Assembly: GCA_902589725.1 (NCBI GenBank)
Contig: CACITU010000006.1
Location: 1-64,000 of the forward strand
DNA from: an uncultured Pelagibacteraceae bacterium
GTDB lineage: Bacteria > Pseudomonadota > Alphaproteobacteria > Pelagibacterales > Pelagibacteraceae
Length of the DNA stretch: 64,000 bases
Reading direction: 5' to 3'
Shown here: piece after piece, positions 35,744-46,067 of the stretch
How positions within the stretch are numbered: position 1 is the first letter of the stretch
How the letters are laid out: each line of letters starts with the position of its first letter
Made by a program: the position numbers and the translations under genes
Notes under the pieces: generated by a model
Told to the model about the DNA's origin: nothing
Database searches by the model: none
Seen by the model: the letters and a program-made list of their open reading frames with translations, nothing else

Positions 35744-36621
35744 GCTGCTTTTTTCTTTCTAACTAATTTTTGATAACTTTCATTTAAATCAATAATAGTA
35801 TCACAAACTTTAAATTGATTTTCTGCTATACATGATACAGGAGTTACCTCTGCTGCAGTTCCTGTTAAAAAACATCCATCAAAATTTACCAATTCGGATG
35901 GACTGATTTTTCTTTCATGGACTTTTATATTTTTAGATTTTGCTATTCCAATAACAGTTCTTCGTGTGATGCCATCCAAAAAAGAGTCTGGTATCGGAGT
36001 ATGAATTTCTCCATTTTTATCTTTAAAAAAAATATTTGCTCCAGTTGCCTCAGCAATATTTCCCTCGTGATCTAACATTAAAGAATCTGTATAACCTTGT
36101 TTTTCTGCTTCGTGTTTTGAAAGAGTACAAATCATGTAAAGACCAGAAGCTTTTGTATCCCATGGTATTGTATTAGGCGCTGGTCTTCTCCAATTTGAAA
36201 TATTTAATCTTATTCCTTCCACTTTAAGTTTAGGGTCAAAATATGATCCCCATTCCCAAGTTGCTATTGCAACATGAATTTTTGTATGTTGCGCAGAAAT
36301 AGCCATCATCTCACTACCCCTCCAAGCAACAGGTCTCACATAACCATTTTCAACTTTTTGTGTAGCAACTATTTTGTTTGATGCAATATTTATTTCCTCT
36401 TCGGTGTATGGAATTTCAAAGCCCATTCTTTTTGCCGAATAAAAAAATCTTGATGTGTGTTCTTCTAATTTAAAAATTGAACCATCATAAACTCTTTCAC
36501 CTTCAAATACACAGCTAGCATAGTGCATACCATGGCTTAAAACGTGAAGTTTAACATCTGCCCAATCAACTAATTCGTTGTTGTACCATATTTTTCCAGA
36601 TCTTTTGTCGTAAGGTATCAT
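35740..36621 (-). CDS. ilvE: Branched-chain amino acid aminotransferase
   Basis: KIWYNNELVDWADVKLHVLSHGMHYASCVFEGERVY, RPVAWRG, LDHEGNIAEATGANIFF, FLTGTAAEVTPV. Confidence 0.94.
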   Translation of the reverse strand: MIPYDKRSGKIWYNNELVDWADVKLHVLSHGMHYASCVFEGERVYDGSIFKLEEHTSRFFYSAKRMGFEIPYTEEEINIASNKIVATQKVENGYVRPVAWRGSEMMAISAQHTKIHVAIATWEWGSYFDPKLKVEGIRLNISNWRRPAPNTIPWDTKASGLYMICTLSKHEAEKQGYTDSLMLDHEGNIAEATGANIFFKDKNGEIHTPIPDSFLDGITRRTVIGIAKSKNIKVHERKISPSELVNFDGCFLTGTAAEVTPVSCIAENQFKVCDTIIDLNESYQKLVRKKKAA

Positions 36622-36695
36622 GTGTGAAAGTTTTTTTTTATTTATAACTGAAAAATATCTTTGTATCTTTAATATGTCAATATAACTTACCTATA

Positions 36696-37133
36696 ATGAA
36701 AGAACTTTTATATTTAAAAGATGAGCAGCTTAAAGACTTAATTGAAAAACTTTTTGTAAGTTATAGAGAAACTTTTTCAGACTCAAAAAAAATACTAGAT
36801 AGATATTCAATTGGTTTAGCACATCATAAGGTAATTCATTTACTATCGATGTATGAGGGGATCTCAATTTCTGAGTTATTAAAAAGACTGAAAGTAACAA
36901 AACAGAGCCTTAACAGAGTCCTTAAAGATTTAATTAAACTTGAAATCATTATTTTTAAAAAGGATGACCAAGATACTAGGATAAAGCATGTTTATCTTAA
37001 TGATAAAGGCAAAAAAATTTTCAACGAAATTTTTAATTTACAAAAAAAGAGAATTTATAATGCTTTACTAAATTCTAATTCTGAAGAAGTTATTAATTTT
37101 GACAACGTATTAAGTAAAATAATCAATGGATAA
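36696..37133 (+). CDS. MarR-family transcriptional regulator
   Basis: Winged-helix pattern (ISISELLKRLKVTKQSLNRVLKDLIKLEIIIFKKDDQDTRIKHVYLNDKGKKIF). Confidence 0.87.
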   Translation: MKELLYLKDEQLKDLIEKLFVSYRETFSDSKKILDRYSIGLAHHKVIHLLSMYEGISISELLKRLKVTKQSLNRVLKDLIKLEIIIFKKDDQDTRIKHVYLNDKGKKIFNEIFNLQKKRIYNALLNSNSEEVINFDNVLSKIING

Positions 37134-37803
37134 ATATAAAGCACACATACTTGTTGTTGATGATGACGATGGTATTCGCTCTCTTGTAAAAAAGTATCTG
37201 AATGAAAATCAATTCTTAGTTACAACTGCTGAAAGTGCAGAAGATGCCTCTGTAAAAATAAAAATTATAAAATTTGACTTGATAGTTCTTGATATTATGA
37301 TGCCTGGAAAGAACGGTCTTGAATTTATTCAAGATAATAAGAAAAAATTAGAAACTCCAATCATACTTTTGACAGCTAAGGGTGAGGCAAATGAAAGAGT
37401 AGAGGGGCTTGTAACAGGAGCTGATGATTATTTGCCAAAACCATTTGAGCCTAAAGAACTTATTTTAAGAATACAAAATATATTAAGTAAAACAATTAAA
37501 AAAGAGCAGAGAAGAGTAATTGAATTTGAAAATGTAAAAATTGATTTAAATAAACTTTTGATAATTAAAGAAAATAAGGAGTATAAAATAAACAATACGG
37601 AAAAAATTATTTTAGAAAAAATGATTAATAATCCAGGAAAAACTTTTTCAAGAGAAGATATTGGTCAATTGATCAATTTAGATAAAGAAAGATCAATAGA
37701 TGTAATTATAACTCGATTGAGAAAAAAAATTGAAATAGATCCAAAAAAAGCAAAGTTTTTACAAACAATAAGGGGTGCTGGGTATGTTCTTTGGATTGAG
37801 TAA
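37126..37803 (+). CDS. OmpR-family response regulator
   Basis: VVDDDDGIRSLVKKYL, LDIMMPGKNGLEF, LLTAKGEANERVEGLVTGADDYLPKPFEPKEL, C-terminal winged helix. Confidence 0.94.
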   Translation: MDKYKAHILVVDDDDGIRSLVKKYLNENQFLVTTAESAEDASVKIKIIKFDLIVLDIMMPGKNGLEFIQDNKKKLETPIILLTAKGEANERVEGLVTGADDYLPKPFEPKELILRIQNILSKTIKKEQRRVIEFENVKIDLNKLLIIKENKEYKINNTEKIILEKMINNPGKTFSREDIGQLINLDKERSIDVIITRLRKKIEIDPKKAKFLQTIRGAGYVLWIE

Positions 37804-39103
37804 TTACTTAAAAAAAATTTTACCAAAAAGATTATTTTATAGAGCGCTCTTAATTGTAGCAATTCCAGTGTTAGTTTTACAATTGGTTATAACAATTGTT
37901 TTTTTTGACAGCCTTTGGATTAAAACAAACAAAGGTATGACAAGAACCTTAATAAATGAAATTAGTATATTTATTAAAGCATATGAAAGCGAAGAAGATG
38001 AAAAGAAAGAAGTTACAAATCTTTTTGCATTATTTTTGGATTTAAACATTGAACTTAAAAAAAATGAGGAATTCAAAAATCAGTATAATGAAAGATGGTT
38101 TAGTCCAATTGATCGAACTTTAAGAAGAGAATTAAAACCACAATTTGGTTTAGGTAATTATTGGTTTGATACCACAAGTTATAAAGAATTAATTGATTTG
38201 AGAATTAAATACGAAGAGGGATACTTTAAATTCTTAATACCCAAGGACAGAGTGACAAGTTCTTCAGCAAGAATATTTGCGCTTTGGATCACTGTACCTG
38301 CAATTATAATGGTGATTATTTCTTTAATATTTTTAAAAAATCAAACTAGACCAATCACAAACCTAGCTCGAGCGGCTGAAAGGTTTGGTAAAGGAGAAAA
38401 GATTGAAGAGTTCAAACCATCTGGAGCCCTTGAAATAAGACAAGCGGGACATGAATTTGATAAAATGAGAAAGAGAATTGAAAGACACATAAATCAAAGG
38501 ACAGAAATGTTATCTGGAATAAGTCATGATTTGAGGACGCCTTTAACGAGGATGAAACTACAATTAGCTTTTATAAAAGATAAAGAAACTGTTAATAAAT
38601 TAACCGAAGACATCAATGAAATGGAGAAAATGTTAAATGAATATTTGCAATTTACCAGCTCGTCATATGTTGAAAAAGATGAAATGTTTAATCTATCTGA
38701 ATTAATTTCAGAAGTTGTTGAAAAATATAACAATGAAAATATTTCACAAAACTTAACACCAAGAATATACTTTAATGGCAGGAAAAATTTAATTAATAGA
38801 TGTCTAAATAATCTAATTGATAATTCACTGAAATATGCAAATAAAGTTGAAATTAGCTTAAATAAAAAAAATACAAACTTATTTGTTATTATTGATGACG
38901 ACGGTCCTGGTATACCAAAAAATGAGTATGAAAATGTATTTAAACCTTTCTATAAAATAGATAAGGGTCGAGCAGACTCTAAATCAAGTGTTGGTCTTGG
39001 TTTATCTATTTCATCTGACATTATCAAATCTCATGGGGGAAATATAATGTTGGAAAAATCAAAAATGGATGGCTTAAGAGTTAAGGTTTTCTTACCTGTT
39101 TAA
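37775..39103 (+). CDS. EnvZ-like sensor histidine kinase
   Basis: Two TMs, HAMP, MLSGISHDLRTPLTRMKLQLAF H-box, N/G boxes (NNLIDNSLKYA, DDDGPGIP, GLGLSI). Confidence 0.94.
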   Translation: MLGMFFGLSNYLKKILPKRLFYRALLIVAIPVLVLQLVITIVFFDSLWIKTNKGMTRTLINEISIFIKAYESEEDEKKEVTNLFALFLDLNIELKKNEEFKNQYNERWFSPIDRTLRRELKPQFGLGNYWFDTTSYKELIDLRIKYEEGYFKFLIPKDRVTSSSARIFALWITVPAIIMVIISLIFLKNQTRPITNLARAAERFGKGEKIEEFKPSGALEIRQAGHEFDKMRKRIERHINQRTEMLSGISHDLRTPLTRMKLQLAFIKDKETVNKLTEDINEMEKMLNEYLQFTSSSYVEKDEMFNLSELISEVVEKYNNENISQNLTPRIYFNGRKNLINRCLNNLIDNSLKYANKVEISLNKKNTNLFVIIDDDGPGIPKNEYENVFKPFYKIDKGRADSKSSVGLGLSISSDIIKSHGGNIMLEKSKMDGLRVKVFLPV

Positions 39104-39332
39104 CTTTTTTATTTTTTTTTCTCTCAAGTTTATTTATTTTATTTTCAAGATTTTCAACTCTTTTTGAAAGTACTTCAAATTCATCTTTACTTGTAAGTTT
39201 CATCTTAAAAACAAACTCATCTCTTTTAGATTTTAAGATATTTAATAGTTCTGTAGTCAGATCTTTGGAAGATACTAAACCCTGTTCTATTAATTTAGCA
39301 AACTTATCAATTATAAATTTAGAATTTTTCAT
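39081..39332 (-). CDS. UbiK/BMFP (YqiC) family accessory factor
   Basis: Short protein with C-terminal coiled coil (LTSKDEFEVLSKRVENLENKINKLE); start set to M6 of the listed ORF. Confidence 0.75.
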   Translation of the reverse strand: MKNSKFIIDKFAKLIEQGLVSSKDLTTELLNILKSKRDEFVFKMKLTSKDEFEVLSKRVENLENKINKLERKKNKKVKQVRKP

Positions 39333-39364
39333 ATTTAATATATACATTATAAGTATTATTAAAA

Positions 39365-40135
39365 ATGTTCATTAATAATTTTGACCCAGTAGCTTTAGAA
39401 ATATTTTCTTTAGAAATCAGATGGTATTCTCTAGCTTATGTATTTGGAATTTTATTGGGCTGGATACTCGCTAAAAAACTTTTTATCCAAGACAATGAAA
39501 TTAAAAATAAATTTGATGATTATTTAAGTTATTTAATTATAGGTATAATCTTAGGAGGAAGACTTGGTTATATTTTTATTTATAACTTAAGTTTTTATAT
39601 AAATAATCCATTAGATATATTTAAAATTTGGCAGGGAGGAATGTCCTTCCATGGTGGTTTAATTGGAGTTATTTTTGCAAGTATAATTTTTGCTAAAAAA
39701 AATAATCAAAACCCATTTTTATATATGGATATTGTCGCTTTAGTAGCTCCAATTGGAATATTTTTTGGACGAATAGCAAACTTTATAAATTCAGAGTTAT
39801 ATGGAACTATAACTAATTTACCCTGGGCAGTAACATTTGTTCAGATAGATAATCTTCCAAGACATCCCTCGCAATTATATGAAGCATTGTTAGAAGGTTT
39901 ATTTTTATTTTTATTATTAATTTATTTTAGAAATAAATTTTTGAAAAAACCTGGTCTTATTTCAGGATTATTTTTAGTACTTTACTCAGTCTTTAGATTT
40001 TTTGTTGAATTTTATAGAGTACCTGATGAACAAGTCGGTTACGTAATTTTAAACTTTACTATGGGACAAGTGGTAAGTTTAGTATTTATACTATTAGGGC
40101 TAATATTATTTTATTTAAAATATGAAACTCGCTAA
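39365..40135 (+). CDS. lgt: Prolipoprotein diacylglyceryl transferase
   Basis: IRWYSLAYVFGILLGW, GGRLGYIFIYN, GGMSFHGGLIG, GRIANFINSELYG, HPSQLYEALLEG. Confidence 0.97.
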   Translation: MFINNFDPVALEIFSLEIRWYSLAYVFGILLGWILAKKLFIQDNEIKNKFDDYLSYLIIGIILGGRLGYIFIYNLSFYINNPLDIFKIWQGGMSFHGGLIGVIFASIIFAKKNNQNPFLYMDIVALVAPIGIFFGRIANFINSELYGTITNLPWAVTFVQIDNLPRHPSQLYEALLEGLFLFLLLIYFRNKFLKKPGLISGLFLVLYSVFRFFVEFYRVPDEQVGYVILNFTMGQVVSLVFILLGLILFYLKYETR

Positions 40136-41174
40136 GAAAAATAGTTTACCATTAGATAAATTTATAAATTTAGCTCTTTACGACAAGGATAACGGTTATT
40201 ATATGAAAAAAAATCCTTTTGGTAAGGGTGGTGACTTTATTACTTCTCCTAATATTACAAGATTATTTTCAGAAATAATTGCTATCTGGACAATTACTTT
40301 TTGGAAAAGTATAGGCTCTCCTAAAAAATTTAATTTACTAGAACTTGGAGCTGGAAATGGTGAAATGATGAAAGTCATAGATGAGACACTTATGAATTTT
40401 CCTGAGTGTTACAATGCCTGCCATTTTATAATTCATGAAAAAAGTGATTTTTTGATAACTGAACAAAAAAAAAATTTAAATTCAAAAAAATTTTCTTGGT
40501 TAAAAGATATTAAAAAAACAAATTCAAAACCTACAATTTTTTTAGCGAATGAATTCTTTGATGCCATACCAATCAAACAATTTTTTAAAAAAAAAGATAG
40601 TTGGTTTGAAAGATTTGTGAATTTTAATGATCCAAAAAAAGCTAGGTTTAAAGATGAAAAAACTGATATAGAAAAAATTGAAAAACATCTGAATTTCAAA
40701 ATATCAAAAAATCAGAAGGTTATAGAATATTCACCAGATACATTTAAATATTTAAGAATAATTTGCGATTTAATACAAAAAAATAATGGAGGGATGTTAG
40801 TAATTGATTATGGCTATTCTGACAGCAAAATGCATGAAACTCTTCAGGCAGTAAATAATCATAAATACTCTAATATTTTAGAAAATATTGGAGACTCTGA
40901 TATTACTTACAATATTAATTTTCATTCTTTTGAAAAATTTATAAACCAGTTTAAAGAAATTAATTCAAATTTTACAAATCAAAAAAAATTCTTAACAAGT
41001 ATGGGTATCCTTCAACGAGCAGAAATAATTAGCAAAAATATAGAATTTTCTAAAAAAGCAGATTTATTTTATAGGGTAAGACGTTTGATAGATGAAAAGC
41101 AAATGGGTGAATTGTTTAAAGTAATGCTTGTAAAAAATAAGAAAAATAATTTTACAACAGGTTTTCAAAATTGA
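40122..41174 (+). CDS. SAM-dependent methyltransferase, MidA/NDUFAF7 family (COG1565)
   Basis: YMKKNPFGKGGDFITSPNITRLFSEIIAIW, LLELGAGNGEMM, NEFFDAIPIKQF, IDYGY. Confidence 0.92.
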   Translation: MKLAKKNSLPLDKFINLALYDKDNGYYMKKNPFGKGGDFITSPNITRLFSEIIAIWTITFWKSIGSPKKFNLLELGAGNGEMMKVIDETLMNFPECYNACHFIIHEKSDFLITEQKKNLNSKKFSWLKDIKKTNSKPTIFLANEFFDAIPIKQFFKKKDSWFERFVNFNDPKKARFKDEKTDIEKIEKHLNFKISKNQKVIEYSPDTFKYLRIICDLIQKNNGGMLVIDYGYSDSKMHETLQAVNNHKYSNILENIGDSDITYNINFHSFEKFINQFKEINSNFTNQKKFLTSMGILQRAEIISKNIEFSKKADLFYRVRRLIDEKQMGELFKVMLVKNKKNNFTTGFQN

Positions 41175-41929
41175 TAAAATCAAAAAAACTCTCAAAAATT
41201 AAAATTATTAAACATGGTTTTTTTAATAAATCTGGAGGTAAATCAAAAAATATTTATAAAAGTTTAAACTGTGGTCCTGGTTCTAAAGACAATCCATCAG
41301 ATGTTAAAAAAAATTTACAAATAGTTAGAAAAAAAATAAAAAGTAATGCTAAAAGTATTTTTTTACTTCATCAAATACATAGTAATAAGTTTGTTTATAT
41401 TAATAAAAAAAATTCATTTAAGTTAAAACCAAAAGCAGATGCAGTAATTACAAACCAAAAAAACATACCAATAGCTGTATTAACTGCTGACTGTGTGCCG
41501 ATTTTAATTTGCGACAAAAGAAAAAAATTAGTAGCAGCAATTCATGCTGGGTGGAAAGGTGCATACAAGGATATAATTAGCAAGGTAATCCAATTTATGA
41601 TCAAAAAAGGATCTAATCCTAAAAATATTACTGCAGCTATTGGACCTGCAATTTCAGCTAAAAATTATGAAGTCAAAAAGGATTTTAAAAGAAAATTTAT
41701 TAGAAAGGATAAAATAAATAACAAATTTTTTAAAATTAAGTACAAAAAGCTATATTTTGATTTACCTAAATATGTAAAATCATGTCTTGTAAAGAATAAA
41801 ATAAAAAATATTGAATCTATAAATATTGATACATTTGATGTTAAAAATAATTTTTTTAGTGCGAGAAGAGCATTGAGACTAGATCATGATGATTATGGTA
41901 GAAATATTTCAATAATTATGCTTAATTAG
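41171..41929 (+). CDS. pgeF: Multicopper polyphenol oxidase/YfiH family (PgeF, purine nucleoside phosphorylase-like)
   Basis: [46 protein letters not shown]. Confidence 0.92.
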   Translation: MIKSKKLSKIKIIKHGFFNKSGGKSKNIYKSLNCGPGSKDNPSDVKKNLQIVRKKIKSNAKSIFLLHQIHSNKFVYINKKNSFKLKPKADAVITNQKNIPIAVLTADCVPILICDKRKKLVAAIHAGWKGAYKDIISKVIQFMIKKGSNPKNITAAIGPAISAKNYEVKKDFKRKFIRKDKINNKFFKIKYKKLYFDLPKYVKSCLVKNKIKNIESINIDTFDVKNNFFSARRALRLDHDDYGRNISIIMLN

Positions 41930-41940
41930 GTTTTTTTTTA

Positions 41941-42873
41941 ATGAAATTATTATCCGGAAATAGCAATAAACCATTAAGCAAGAATATAGCTAAATATCTA
42001 AAATCTAAATTAGTCAATTCTAGTATTAGAAATTTTTCTGATGGTGAAATCTACGTGGAAATTAATGAAAATATTAGAGGGAATAGTATTTTTTTAATTC
42101 AATCTGTTTCATCTCCAGCAAATGATAACCTAATGGAACTACTATTATGTATTGATGCACTCAAAAGATCATCAGCAAAAAATATTACTGCAGTTATCCC
42201 TTACTTTGGTTATGCTAGACAAGATAGAAAAGTTGCTCCAAGAACATCAATATCAGCAAAACTTGTATCGAATCTAATTACTAAAGCAGGAGCAGATAGA
42301 GTTGTCACTGTTGATTTGCATGCAGGACAAATTCAAGGATTTTTTGATATTCCAGTTGATAACTTATTTGCAACACCAATATTTGCAAGACATGTGAAAA
42401 AAAAGATAAAAAGTAAAAATCTAATTTGTGTTGCACCAGATGTTGGTGGAACTGAACGAGCAAGAGCGCTAGGTAAACTTTTAAATGTAGGACTAGCAAT
42501 TGTAGATAAAAGAAGACCAAAGCCGGGACAATCTCAAGTAATGAATATTATTGGAGATGTGAAAGGAAAAACTTGTATTCTTGTTGATGATATTATTGAT
42601 TCAGGTGGAACGATAGTAAATGCAGCTAAAGCTCTTAAAGATCGAGGTGCTAAAGAAGTTTATGTTTACATAACTCACGGTGTACTTAGTGGAGAAGCTG
42701 TAAATAAAATTAAAAAATCCGTAATTAAAAATTTAGTAATAACTGATACAATTGATAACATGAACAGGGTTAAAGGTGCTAAAAACATTGAGGTTCTGTC
42801 AATTTCTGGTCTTATGGGTGAAGCGATTAAAAGAATATCTAATTCAACTTCAGTATCAGATTTATTCAAATAA
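41941..42873 (+). CDS. prs: Ribose-phosphate pyrophosphokinase
   Basis: [56 protein letters not shown]. Confidence 0.97.
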   Translation: MKLLSGNSNKPLSKNIAKYLKSKLVNSSIRNFSDGEIYVEINENIRGNSIFLIQSVSSPANDNLMELLLCIDALKRSSAKNITAVIPYFGYARQDRKVAPRTSISAKLVSNLITKAGADRVVTVDLHAGQIQGFFDIPVDNLFATPIFARHVKKKIKSKNLICVAPDVGGTERARALGKLLNVGLAIVDKRRPKPGQSQVMNIIGDVKGKTCILVDDIIDSGGTIVNAAKALKDRGAKEVYVYITHGVLSGEAVNKIKKSVIKNLVITDTIDNMNRVKGAKNIEVLSISGLMGEAIKRISNSTSVSDLFK

Positions 42874-42918
42874 ATACCTTGAGTTATTAATGAACTTGAG
42901 CTAAAAACCCTTGTTTTT

Positions 42919-43635
42919 ATGAATTCATTAGATGCTAACATCAGAAATACAAAAACTAAAAGTGAGCTTAACTCACTTAGGGATGAAGGCAATGTGCCTG
43001 CAATAATTTATGGTGGTGAAGCTCAAAATGAAAAAATTTCTATATCTAAGAAAATACTTAAATCACTAATTGAAAAAGAAAATTTTTTATCAAGTATCAT
43101 AACTTTAAACATTGATGGTAAGGCTCAAAAAGTTCTTCCAAGAGAGATAAAATACGACATTATCTCGGATGAACCAATTCATGTAGACTTTTTAAGAATA
43201 GTTTCAGGAATAAAAGTAAGAATTGAAGTTCCAGTAAAATTTTTAAATCACGAAAAATCCCCTGGATTAAAAAGAGGTGGGGTTTTAAACATTGTAAGAA
43301 GAAAAGTCGAGCTAAAATGCCCAAGCGAAAAAATTCCTGAAAATCTTGTGATAGATCTAGACGGGGTAGATATTGGAGAAAGTTTTAAAATTTCTTCTAT
43401 AAATCTTGAGGATGATGTTACCCCCACTATTCAAGGAAGAGACTTTGTTATTGCAACGCTAGCAGCTCCAACTGTTATGAAAGAACCTGAAAAACCTGCT
43501 GAAACTGAGGCGGCTGAAGGTGAAGCAGGAGCTGAAGGAGCAGATGCTGCGGCGACAGAAGGTGGAGACAAACCAGCCGTTGATGGTGATAAAAAAGAGG
43601 GTGAAGATAAAAAACCTGCTGAAGAAAAAAAATAA
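42919..43635 (+). CDS. rplY: 50S ribosomal protein L25 (CTC type, long acidic C-terminal tail)
   Basis: RNTKTKSELNSLRDEGNVPAIIYGG; C-terminal AETEAAEGEAGAEGADAAATEGG low-complexity tail. Confidence 0.94.
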   Translation: MNSLDANIRNTKTKSELNSLRDEGNVPAIIYGGEAQNEKISISKKILKSLIEKENFLSSIITLNIDGKAQKVLPREIKYDIISDEPIHVDFLRIVSGIKVRIEVPVKFLNHEKSPGLKRGGVLNIVRRKVELKCPSEKIPENLVIDLDGVDIGESFKISSINLEDDVTPTIQGRDFVIATLAAPTVMKEPEKPAETEAAEGEAGAEGADAAATEGGDKPAVDGDKKEGEDKKPAEEKK

Positions 43636-43676
43636 ATTAATTAAAATTGAATTTTATTCTCCATTATTAATATTTT

Positions 43677-44237
43677 ATGCTTTTACTTGTAGGATTAGGT
43701 AATCCAACCCCAGATAGTGAAAATAACAGGCACAATATTGGTTTCAAAATTATAGATGCAATAAACAAAAAATTTGGACTTTCAAAACAAAAACCGAAAT
43801 TTAAAGGATTGCTCACCACGGGGAATGTAGGAGACCAAAAAGTATATGCTATAAAACCTTTGACCTTTATGAATAATTCTGGAATTTGTATTAGAGAATT
43901 AATTGAATATTTCAAAATAGATGCTGAAGATGTAATTGTTTTTCATGATGACTTGGATGTTGAGTTTGGAAAAATAAAAGCAAAATTTGGAGGATCTGAC
44001 GCAGGGCATAACGGTGTTGCATCTATAGATAAATTCATTGGTAAAGACTATTCAAGAGTACGAATAGGAATTGGTAAACCAAAAGATAAAATGGAAGTAA
44101 GTGATTTTGTTCTTCAAAATTTTGATGAGGATGAAATGCTTGGATTGGAAAAAATTACAAATAATATAACAGACTCTATCTCAATACTTATTAACAAAAA
44201 ATTAGATTTATTCTCTAGCACAGTAAATAATAAATAA
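43677..44237 (+). CDS. pth: Peptidyl-tRNA hydrolase
   Basis: LLVGLGNPTPDSENNRHNIGFKIID, KPLTFMNNSG, VFHDDLDVEFGKIKAKFGGSDAGHNG. Confidence 0.97.
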   Translation: MLLLVGLGNPTPDSENNRHNIGFKIIDAINKKFGLSKQKPKFKGLLTTGNVGDQKVYAIKPLTFMNNSGICIRELIEYFKIDAEDVIVFHDDLDVEFGKIKAKFGGSDAGHNGVASIDKFIGKDYSRVRIGIGKPKDKMEVSDFVLQNFDEDEMLGLEKITNNITDSISILINKKLDLFSSTVNNK

Positions 44238-45310
44238 TGAGTTTTAAATGTGGAATTGTTGGTTTGCCTAATGTGGGTAAATCTACACTATTCAATGCTC
44301 TTACAAACTCAAGTAAGGCTCAAGCTGCAAATTTTCCATTTTGCACTATAGATCCCAATGTGGGAGTAGTCCCTGTTCCAGATGAAAGATTAAGTAAATT
44401 ATCGGAAGTTTCAAAATCCAAAAAAACAATAAATACAACTATCTCATTTGTAGATATAGCTGGTCTTGTGAAAGGTGCATCTAAAGGTGAAGGATTAGGC
44501 AACAAATTTCTATCCCATATTAGAGAAGTTGATGCGGTTATTCATATGATTAGATGCTTTGACTCAGATGATATTCAAAATGTTAATCCTAATGTTGACC
44601 CTATAAGAGATCTTGAGATCATTGAAACAGAGATGATGCTAGCTGACCTGGAGTCTATTCAAAAAAGATTAGAGAAAAATAACAAGAAAAATGTTGAAGA
44701 GGATCAGCTGAAGATTTTAGAAATTGCTTTAGACTGTATCAATAATGAAAAAGATATATCAATTTTAAAAACTCAATTTAATACAAAACGGCTTAATCAA
44801 AGTGGTCTTTTATCAATAAAACCAAAAATTTTTGTTTGTAATGTAGATGAGCAAAGCTTACAGGATGGAAATAAATATACTAAAAACTTTATTGAAAAAT
44901 TTGGAAATGATAACACTCTGATTATTTCTGCAGACATAGAAAATCAAATAAATGAATTAGCAACAAATGAAAAAAAAAATTATATGGATATGATTGGTTT
45001 AAAAGATACAGGTCTAAGTATGTTAATTCAGAAGGGCTATAAAATATTAGAACTTGATACGTATTTTACCTCTGGACCTGAGGAAACAAGGGCTTGGACT
45101 ATACAAAAAAATTGTACAGCACCTAAAGCTGCAGGAGAAATTCATACTGATTTTGAAAAAGGTTTCATCAGAGCAGAAACTATATCTTATGAAGATTTCG
45201 TAGCTAATAATGGATGGGTAAATTCCAAAGCTAATGGAAAAATGAGATTAGAAGGTAAAGATTATATTGTGAAAGATGGAGACGTATTAAACTTCAGATT
45301 CAACACGTGA
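44237..45310 (+). CDS. ychF: Redox-regulated ATPase/GTPase YchF
   Basis: CGIVGLPNVGKSTLFNALTNSSKAQAANFPFCTIDPNVGVVPVPDERL; DIAGLVKGASKGEGLGNKFL. Confidence 0.97.
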   Translation: MSFKCGIVGLPNVGKSTLFNALTNSSKAQAANFPFCTIDPNVGVVPVPDERLSKLSEVSKSKKTINTTISFVDIAGLVKGASKGEGLGNKFLSHIREVDAVIHMIRCFDSDDIQNVNPNVDPIRDLEIIETEMMLADLESIQKRLEKNNKKNVEEDQLKILEIALDCINNEKDISILKTQFNTKRLNQSGLLSIKPKIFVCNVDEQSLQDGNKYTKNFIEKFGNDNTLIISADIENQINELATNEKKNYMDMIGLKDTGLSMLIQKGYKILELDTYFTSGPEETRAWTIQKNCTAPKAAGEIHTDFEKGFIRAETISYEDFVANNGWVNSKANGKMRLEGKDYIVKDGDVLNFRFNT

Positions 45311-46066
45311 CCAGATTTTTTTCATACTAAAGTAAACTAGAACAGTAAGTATGATCAAATAAACAATCGCTTTAAAGCCCATCTGATGTCGAGCTTCTAA
45401 ATGGGGTTCAGCAGACCACATTAAAAACGTTGTTACATCCTTTGACATCTGCTCCAATGTGGCACTAGTACCATCTCCATACTCTACTAATCCATCTGAT
45501 AATGGTGCAGCCATTCTTATTTTATTTCCATACATATATTTATTGTAATAAACTCCATCGTCTAAAGATACATTGCTAGGAGCTTCTTCATATCCTTGTA
45601 ATAAAGAATAGATATAGTCAACACCACCACCTCTAGCTTTAACCAAAACAGACATATCAGGAGGATACGCACCACCATTTGCGGCTTGGGCAGCTTTTAC
45701 GTTATCATACGGCATAACAAATTTGTCAGATAATTTACCTGGCCTTGTAAACATTTCACCATCAGAATTTGGCCCATCAGTTACCTCAAATGAGGCTGCT
45801 ATAGCTTTGGCTTGAGCTTCTGAGAATTCTGGCCCGCCTGGCTCAGCTAAATTTCTATAACTTAAATATTTCATTGAATGACAAGAGGCACATACTTCAG
45901 TATAAACTTGATAACCTCTTTGAAGAGAAGCTCTATCAAATTTTCCAAATAAACCCTTAAAACTCCAATCAGTTTTTAGATATTCTACTTTTTCAGCAGC
46001 AAATGAATATGAATTTGAAGCGATAATTAATATAATTATAGAAAATAATTTAAATAAATTTTTCAC
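45287..46066 (-). CDS. petC: Cytochrome c1 of the bc1 complex
   Basis: CASCHSMKYLSYRNLA heme motif, RMAAPLSDGLVEY, C-terminal TM. Confidence 0.96.
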   Translation of the reverse strand: MKNLFKLFSIIILIIASNSYSFAAEKVEYLKTDWSFKGLFGKFDRASLQRGYQVYTEVCASCHSMKYLSYRNLAEPGGPEFSEAQAKAIAASFEVTDGPNSDGEMFTRPGKLSDKFVMPYDNVKAAQAANGGAYPPDMSVLVKARGGGVDYIYSLLQGYEEAPSNVSLDDGVYYNKYMYGNKIRMAAPLSDGLVEYGDGTSATLEQMSKDVTTFLMWSAEPHLEARHQMGFKAIVYLIILTVLVYFSMKKIWSRVESEV

Positions 46067-46067
46067 C

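Noticed and set aside
43486-43632. Ala/Glu/Gly/Lys-rich tail of L25 as a possible inserted element
   Set aside because: Acidic low-complexity C-terminal extensions are common for CTC-type L25; in frame with no insertion marks.
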